Assembly (NCBI GenBank): GCA_030594665.1
Contig: JAUVET010000061.1
Span: 1 to 7,416, forward strand
DNA: 7,416 nt
Reading direction: 5' to 3'
DNA from: Methanosarcinaceae archaeon
Lineage (GTDB): Archaea; Halobacteriota; Methanosarcinia; Methanosarcinales; Methanosarcinaceae
This document shows, in pieces, positions 6,001 to 7,416 of this stretch. Positions within the stretch are counted from its first letter, which is position 1; every line of letters starts with the position of its first letter. Below the pieces are notes generated by a model. It worked only from the letters and a program-made list of their open reading frames with translations, ran no database searches and was not told the origin of the DNA. The position numbers were made by a program, and so were the translations under genes.

Positions 6001-7416
6001 AAAGTTTTCGTCGGTCAACATAGTTTCTTGGCATGGTGGTTTTTAATCGATAATGTTCCATTCTACATATGGGTAATTTTTGGCATGGTCGGAAACCAAG
6101 CAAAATATTGGACAATCAAACCACTTGTTGAAAACGTAAAAGATGCAGCATGGAATTTGCATGTTGATTGCCAAGATTTCGGTGGTGCAAACACCGAAGA
6201 ATTAATGATAACACTTGAGGAATGCATTGTTACATACGAAAAACAAATCGATAGTTGGTATACTGAACTTGTCTTAACTGAATCACAATCCAACCAATTC
6301 AAACAAGCGGTCAGGATCGCTACGCAAGGATTGGAAGAAGAATTGAAAACATGCGGTGAAACAAAAACAGCTGGTTGGCAAGTTGACGCATACGTAGCGA
6401 TATTAAAATCGAATAGCTATTATGCAACGAATTGTCAAAATGATGATGACGTAATTCGAGAAGCATTAGCTATAATGGAAGGAACAATCGCTACATTGAT
6501 TGAATACATTGCAAACAATGAAGCGCAACTCGAAAAAGAAGGAGTATTGACTGCAGCAAATGCAAATGTGAAAACTTATCAAAATGCAATTGAAATTGGT
6601 AAAGCATGTTTACCTACTGAAATCGAAATCCCTGATAATGGAATACTTGAAAATGTATTTGTATCTGACATTGTTGATGGAGATACTATCAAATGCAGAT
6701 TGGAAGGAGAAACCGAAACATTCAATGTACGATTGATTGGTGTCAATGTACCTGAAAAATATGAATCATTAATTGGATATTGTCCAATTTCATGTACTGA
6801 AACATCCGGTGCAGTTCCAGTTACATTAAAAGCAACAAAAGACATGTATGTTGCATCCAACGCATTTGTATGGGAAATGATCGAAAGCAAAACCGTATCA
6901 TTGCATTTAAGACCCGACCGTACACACGATGCATATGGGAGATATCTTGCTTTAATTAAATTACCAGACGGAACAGAAGTCAATTTAGAAATCTTGAAAG
7001 CTGGGCACGGGTGTTATTTCCATCGTTCTGATTTCGGATCAGTCGAAGGAGATGTAATAGACCATCCAACATATATTGAAGCAAGAAACGCAGCACGCGA
7101 AGCCAAATTAGGCATCTGGTCAGGTGAACTTGTGCAAGGCGATGTTGGATACGCAATATTCCAATCCACGAAAAAAACATTGACGGGATCCGAAATGACC
7201 ATGAATACCGATGTATGGGTATCGGTAGAAAATGAAACCGAAGCATATTACCAAACTGATCAAACAAAACAAAACCCATTCGAACCTGGAAATTATACAG
7301 CGACTTTCAAAAAGAGCGGATACCATGACAATATTCAACAATTCACAATTGTAAAAGATACACCATCAATCGTTGCTGCACTGATGATTCCAGTAACAGA
7401 AGAGGATCCTGCTGAT
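1..7416 (+). CDS. Internal fragment of a giant multidomain surface-type protein (PEGA, Ig-like, helical repeats, SNase)
   Basis: The first forward frame is open for all 2,472 codons, with no TAA, TAG or TGA. It begins with an Ile codon and ends with Asp, so both ends lie outside the window. Residue n starts at base 3n-2. Order of parts: PEGA modules (7-230), four Ig-like domains (233-674), a beta domain (675-776), a pre-toxin-like hinge (777-870), a long helical region with ~146-residue repeats (871-1980), a hydrophobic segment (2007-2031), a Cys-bearing helical region (2032-2212), an SNase domain (2214-2377) and a PEGA-like module (2380-2463). Coding is supported by recognisable domains throughout, by internal repeats conserved at protein level, and by codon bias (GAA, AAA, CAA, GGA). 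Beta stalk domains of this kind usually sit outside the cell. The signal peptide and any anchor would be outside the window. Function as a whole is unknown; a surface or secreted nuclease-bearing protein is an inference. Confidence 0.97.
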   Translation, partial: MVATTLVEIQTTGYILCKSDPTEADIYYDGNKQSFQTNTRIINVPIGTHTIQFKKEGFKNSDTDTFHISAGKTITVEKTLIKYSTIKATSNVESTVTVIVDGETITSTGKTTHMIPNIPSGQTYETTFTADGYTGCTLNVAVVADVIAEAHCDLVEITTTGKILCKSEPTDADIYYDGSKQSFQTNVTIAPIPPGSHTIQFKKEGWKDSDVETVEVVIGETATVEKTLIRGIQSTVLVLDPITTPVNEGDSVTISGVLKAGTVGVEKQTVLIKDGQGVIELIASVETDSDGKFTTNWAAERINTWPAASTVKIYAKFNGTADYETSMSDEQTITVDKTEIVKKDTVLTLNVDPTTVTEGMDVVISGTLKDTDGIGIDGALIKFKDKDILFDSNVGITATTESNGNYSVTWKTEDLDWFTTNVELYAVFDGNVLYNKSESSIVVIEVGGIVTHLTLESVSSGVVEGDVITFTGQLTADDDNDMAGRTIGFFDFDVGFTKELTDDDGNPLTAITTANGQYSVDWTVKAIDFWNVFVGDLLVTLRAEYAAVDQYGSCASHVKEINISSTKQVSLLTLKQVDSETKIGSELLLIGMLTADDNTPIANATVTFTDKVASENTDRISYVSTTTDTEGKYSTSWTVMDDPGGLRVWAQFKGNDEFREAQSDHIFTKIVAELPEIENSITVNVIDTVETKEYDVKVFWVAQTPIFGRYVNLGQCSYKTWKSHDRDIVFTERNGLEKDLYYYISAEKYPSLSVTFDYLTQFKDHETIERTVKGSSELVRKICEMLQLDDCDTFAEMLTLDMLTPLIDGYAIIHGVDPYTNEPIENMDWYYLFFILGAIPVVGWVPKVLSNGGKLSTKGVKLANLARKSPAIQTELLKPGILAKIINFTSAQADMLIEAAGKGADDLLTFLKSDSAKVDLIGENTDDALANAEKLGQPAENVDKIKALLKTVEVSGELFRFENQGVDLFRIALDNDNIMKILTEDGLIRRTLLITENRANALIKAANDGDYTTLKALLDNLPYEKPFDEMSDLEKQNFYTYKSDIVYNTLSELDPNVTDFDLLKHLIKSAELPFGDSAFWNTYFIQRYLGGQPLLQKLDHMSIEVAYSTALDPSHFKVFISSLSSEDAFNLYSKLAMSSVPEARITSDLVIFEKILQMGTVKQIPDSTKFELMKTISNKAYKSMRIKDDNGFKAFIKTEIDKIDDAYELTDEFADMLKLGKLSEFGEKYYKIFTNIAIDDTFKITSTEVKNFMEMATTDRTEITSIFNRLKLLDVGSDPKYPQYAYNVFISALKDRSGMHENILSSFIDVFSKVDELSNIHFADSLMTDLTIEFIRLFDKSDPETARYILQKITQNGYILSDAELAKFTWADEILLHIHVSYNVRLYRPLFKQITKFELDSIPSNQLDDLLTMFKTNQDDVLGLFNTVFEEDLFKGLEALGTQNDRIFTESMKMFNAALKTQMDYGKRSAFIEDVANTIVALLKESDLTAALTKAHKMVADTISGDYLKSIPELEQLSWTIKLSELAEHAAGFIEKYAKILQQIQNGDILELQKVDFESIISAGMNSPDELFELLEKLNIPELITKLKGMSGSQEKILGYFIEMTNAVSKSEFDSGIKLALIFDLSSATFKNNIDYTTIIKIWKSVLTNGSLKPVDELVKSPYILDISKLVPDTNSSILQISEILKSIQTGELTDIDIHVVKTIFDTASSDTDLVYDLLKIIDANEIIPLLKSAGTKHSKILAEYLNIVNKLDTIHVDPYLLKALTLDLSNEMDRLLTVDTYLTDLPKILDDIFNADGSLKTTDEIGTAAWADNVAKLTDFVPGILGDLLKAFIKGTETEFPPGMVDEILATATETPSLIVEDLRHIDINKLMDAMKGMTGNDEVVAREWFRLISTADRLMVEDDLMYEIIKNVSGVAIKTKPGKDANKIMEMFKILFDTGEKVEPLHKITRTGYFIDLRHLARECNSLSDAVGIKAKLIFFEQDVYVRLITFVGQNPLLKVFVGQHSFLAWWFLIDNVPFYIWVIFGMVGNQAKYWTIKPLVENVKDAAWNLHVDCQDFGGANTEELMITLEECIVTYEKQIDSWYTELVLTESQSNQFKQAVRIATQGLEEELKTCGETKTAGWQVDAYVAILKSNSYYATNCQNDDDVIREALAIMEGTIATLIEYIANNEAQLEKEGVLTAANANVKTYQNAIEIGKACLPTEIEIPDNGILENVFVSDIVDGDTIKCRLEGETETFNVRLIGVNVPEKYESLIGYCPISCTETSGAVPVTLKATKDMYVASNAFVWEMIESKTVSLHLRPDRTHDAYGRYLALIKLPDGTEVNLEILKAGHGCYFHRSDFGSVEGDVIDHPTYIEARNAAREAKLGIWSGELVQGDVGYAIFQSTKKTLTGSEMTMNTDVWVSVENETEAYYQTDQTKQNPFEPGNYTATFKKSGYHDNIQQFTIVKDTPSIVAALMIPVTEEDPAD
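19..243 (+). other. PEGA domain 1 (residues 7-81)
   Basis: The stretch has the PEGA pattern: a strand ending in a Ser-Asp-Pro turn (ILCKSDPTEADIYYDG, residues 15-30), then a Pro-x-Gly-Thr-His turn (PIGTHTIQFKKEGF, 45-58), and a closing strand with TVEKTL (75-80). PEGA modules are small surface beta domains of about 70 residues with no catalysis. They probably act as stalk or spacer units. This copy is closely repeated at residues 155-228. Residues 1-6 just before it resemble the end of the intervening module 2, so another supramodule probably lies upstream of the window. Confidence 0.8.
244..462 (+). other. Degenerate PEGA-like module 2 (residues 82-154)
   Basis: This fits the spacing of a PEGA unit but is more diverged. 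A strand with an Asp-Gly turn (VTVIVDGETI, residues 96-105) is followed by a Pro-Ser-Gly turn (IPNIPSGQTY, 115-124) and an Asp-Gly-Tyr element (131-133). It lacks the Ser-Asp-Pro turn of copies 1 and 3. It holds two cysteines, C136 and C152, which might pair if the domain is extracellular. Together with module 1 it makes a 148-residue unit. Confidence 0.6.
463..690 (+). other. PEGA domain 3 (residues 155-230)
   Basis: This is a near copy of PEGA domain 1. Aligned by eye without gaps, residues 155-228 match residues 7-80 at 51 of 74 positions. They share the ILCKS opening, ADIYYDG, KQSFQTN and HTIQFKKEG, and both end in TVEKTL. The offset is 148 residues (444 bases). The DNA differs at many third positions, so the duplication is not very recent and protein sequence has been under selection. 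The chain passes straight from here into the Ig-like domains. Confidence 0.8.
697..2022 (+). repeat. Four tandem Ig-like beta-sandwich domains (residues 233-674)
   Basis: Four consecutive units span about residues 233-340, 341-448, 449-565 and 566-674. Each starts with an alternating strand and an EGD/EGM-type turn followed by ISG or FTG (VNEGDSVTISG, VTEGMDVVISG, VVEGDVITFTG; IGSELLLIG in the fourth). Each has a central Gly-Tyr/Phe-Ser/Thr strand ending in Trp. Those Trp residues are at 297, 410, 522 and 637, giving spacings of 113, 112 and 115. Each unit closes on an aromatic-rich strand such as YAKFNG, YAVFDG or WAQFKG. This is the layout of bacterial/archaeal Ig-like stalk domains of surface proteins, which extend adhesive or enzymatic parts away from the cell. 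I see no catalytic residues. The third copy is slightly longer because of an Asp-rich insertion near 478-505. The exact Pfam family cannot be told by eye. Confidence 0.75.
2023..2328 (+). other. Predicted beta domain, unassigned (residues 675-776)
   Basis: This is the last beta-rich stretch before the chain turns helical. It has alternating strands at ITVNVIDTV (681-689) and YDVKVFWVA (694-702), an aromatic YYYISAEKYP element (741-750), and a final strand pair around SVTFDYL and TIERTVKG. The closing part resembles the end of a PEGA unit, where strands follow an aromatic-rich turn. The Ig-like Gly-Tyr-Ser-x-x-Trp strand is absent. It may be a diverged PEGA or Ig domain capping the stalk. One Cys is at 716. 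Confidence 0.45.
2329..2610 (+). other. Pre-toxin (PT-TG)-like hinge segment (residues 777-870)
   Basis: A short helical lead (777-800) runs into GVDPYTNEPIENMDW (815-829) and then the hydrophobic FFILGAIPVVGWVPKVL (833-849), followed by a Lys/Leu-rich amphipathic stretch. This order resembles the PT-TG pre-toxin module of bacterial polymorphic toxins: Asp-rich helix, G-x-D-x-x-T-G-E-x-x, a gap, then G-x-I-P-x-x-G-x-x-x-K. Here the TG is TN. In those toxins the module sits between the delivery stalk and the toxin part, and here it sits at the switch from beta stalk to helical region. The hydrophobic run is about 17 residues long and interrupted by Pro and Gly, so it is more likely membrane-interacting or buried than a standard transmembrane helix. 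The assignment is by motif only. Confidence 0.45.
2611..3747 (+). other. Helical region, proximal part (residues 871-1249)
   Basis: The sequence is dominated by amphipathic helices rich in Leu, Ile, Lys, Asp, Glu and Ala, with Pro or Gly at turns. I recognise no named domain. A weak internal repeat pairs ADMLIEAAGKGADDLLTFLK (893-912) with ANALIKAANDGDYTTLKALL (999-1018), which match at 8 of 20 positions. The section around 1141-1249 may be an additional, more diverged copy of the ~146-residue repeat that follows: an Asn-Gly-Phe-Lys at 1190-1193 sits where that repeat has its conserved NG/DG turn, but 166 residues upstream instead of about 146. No cysteine is present. Likely role: a structural solenoid or spacer, by inference only. 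Confidence 0.5.
3748..5940 (+). repeat. Tandem ~146-residue helical repeats, at least five copies (residues ~1250-1980)
   Basis: Five units can be laid out at about residues 1250-1397, 1398-1543, 1544-1687, 1688-1834 and 1835-1980. The best landmark is a glycine turn followed by a helix start: TQNGYILSDAEL, TISGDYLKSIPEL, LTNGSLKPVDEL, NADGSLKTTDEI and FDTGEKVEPLHKI. The glycines are at 1357, 1505, 1650, 1798 and 1941, so the spacings are 148, 145, 148 and 143. A second landmark lies about 60 residues earlier: LKGMSGSQEKILGYFIEM in copy 3, LKSAGTKHSKILAEYLNI in copy 4 and MKGMTGNDEVVAREWFRL in copy 5. A third is the IQNGDI/IQTGEL start of copies 3 and 4. Between landmarks only the hydrophobic helix pattern is kept. 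Every unit is predicted all-helical and lacks Cys, except C1966 in the last copy. I know no family that matches. An elongated solenoid or coiled rod is the likely form. Confidence 0.7.
6019..6093 (+). other. Hydrophobic aromatic segment, possible membrane-interacting hairpin (residues 2007-2031)
   Basis: Two hydrophobic stretches rich in Trp and Phe, SFLAWWFLI (2008-2016) and PFYIWVIFGMVG (2020-2031), are joined by Asp-Asn-Val. The combined run is about 24 residues and is the most hydrophobic stretch of the window. The central Asp, Asn and Pro argue against an ordinary single-span helix and fit a short hairpin or re-entrant loop, or a buried core. It lies just past the last helical repeat. 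If it did cross a membrane, the SNase and last PEGA-like module would be on the other side from the beta stalk, which is hard to reconcile with PEGA-type modules at both ends. Confidence 0.4.
6094..6636 (+). other. Cys-containing helical region before the nuclease (residues 2032-2212)
   Basis: Long amphipathic helices, for example around 2064-2118 (EELMITLEECIVTYEKQIDS and onward) and 2150-2203, suggest a helical bundle or short coiled coil. Five cysteines occur at 2057, 2075, 2118, 2145 and 2203, after more than a thousand residues with almost none. The spacing does not form a CxxC metal site, so disulfides between helices are the likelier reading if the region is extracytoplasmic. The segment ends with Pro-rich LPTEIEIPDNG (2204-2214), a linker into the SNase domain. 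No family recognised. Confidence 0.45.
6640..7131 (+). other. SNase-like (thermonuclease, micrococcal nuclease) domain (residues ~2214-2377)
   Basis: This matches the SNase family, Ca2+-dependent nucleases that cut DNA and RNA. Residues line up with S. aureus nuclease as follows: VDGDT (2225-2229) supplies D2228, equivalent to the metal ligand Asp21; VRLIGVNVPE (2243-2252) supplies R2244 (Arg35) and E2252 (Glu43, the general base); DAYGRYLALI (2310-2319) supplies R2314 (Arg87). The end VNLEILKAGHG (2327-2337) and ARNAAREAKLGIWSG (2361-2375) fit the family's C-terminal helices and its Ar-x-x-x-x-GLWS signature. Two differences stand out. Asp40 is Asn here (N2249), removing a usual Ca2+ ligand, and Thr41 is Val. 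A loop at 2255-2275 carries Cys2261 and Cys2265. The length, about 160 residues, is normal. Activity is plausible but may be weakened. The domain is internal: at least 95 residues follow it. Confidence 0.88.
7138..7389 (+). other. PEGA-like module after the nuclease (residues ~2380-2463)
   Basis: Directly after the SNase domain the chain returns to beta modules: YAIFQSTKK (2384-2392), a Thr-Asp-Val-Trp-Val-Ser-Val strand (2403-2409), PFEPGNYTATFKKSGY (2426-2441) with the characteristic Pro-Gly turn and Lys-x-Gly-Tyr ending, then QFTIVKD and a closing hydrophobic strand. The Pro-Gly-x-Tyr-x-x-x-Phe-Lys-Lys-x-Gly-Tyr block is the same feature as PIGTHTIQFKKEGF in module 1. It is followed by an acidic Pro/Glu/Asp linker (2464-2472) cut by the window edge, so further modules probably follow. 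Confidence 0.65.

Noticed and set aside
1..7416. Possible use of an altered genetic code or stop-codon readthrough in such a long gene.
   Set aside because: None of the three stop codons occurs in the forward frame, so no recoding has to be assumed.
1..7416. DNA-level repeats, CRISPR-like arrays, RNA genes or intergenic regulatory sites.
   Set aside because: The repeats seen are protein-level and diverged in DNA. There are no short evenly spaced identical units, no tRNA-like cloverleaf and no non-coding gap in which promoters or terminators could sit.

Overview
The window lies entirely inside one very large protein-coding gene on the + strand. Reading from base 1 in the first frame, all 2,472 codons are open. 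There is no start that can be assigned and no stop at either edge, so the visible product is an internal fragment of at least 2,472 residues (roughly 270 kDa). Nothing else in the window has support: the many antisense and alternate-frame open stretches are shadows of this frame. No promoter, terminator, RNA gene, mobile element or CRISPR array is visible.

The protein is a modular mosaic. Residues 1-230 are PEGA-type beta modules arranged as a duplicated supramodule. Residues 233-674 are four tandem Ig-like beta-sandwich domains of about 112 residues. Residues 675-776 look like one more beta domain. At about 777-870 the chain changes abruptly to helical, through a hydrophobic Gly/Pro segment that resembles the pre-toxin (PT-TG) linker of polymorphic toxins. 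Residues 871-1980 are almost entirely helical. The last 730 of these form at least five copies of a diverged ~146-residue helical repeat that I do not recognise as a known family. A hydrophobic aromatic segment (2007-2031) and a Cys-containing helical region follow. Then comes a staphylococcal-nuclease (SNase/thermonuclease) domain (about 2214-2377) and a further PEGA-like module (about 2380-2463), which runs into an acidic linker at the window edge.

Organism: PEGA plus tandem Ig-like modules in a giant protein is typical of surface proteins of archaea, though some bacteria have them too. The gene is AT-rich. It strongly prefers GAA, AAA, CAA and GGA and uses CGA often for arginine. The standard code fits, since no stop codon of any kind occurs in frame. 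I favour a mesophilic archaeon but cannot name a lineage.

Working model (inference): a secreted or surface-anchored giant protein with a beta-domain stalk, a pre-toxin-like hinge, a long helical solenoid and a nuclease near its distal part. This could act in nucleic-acid scavenging, defence or antagonism between cells. The nuclease keeps most catalytic residues, but one metal ligand position has changed from Asp to Asn.
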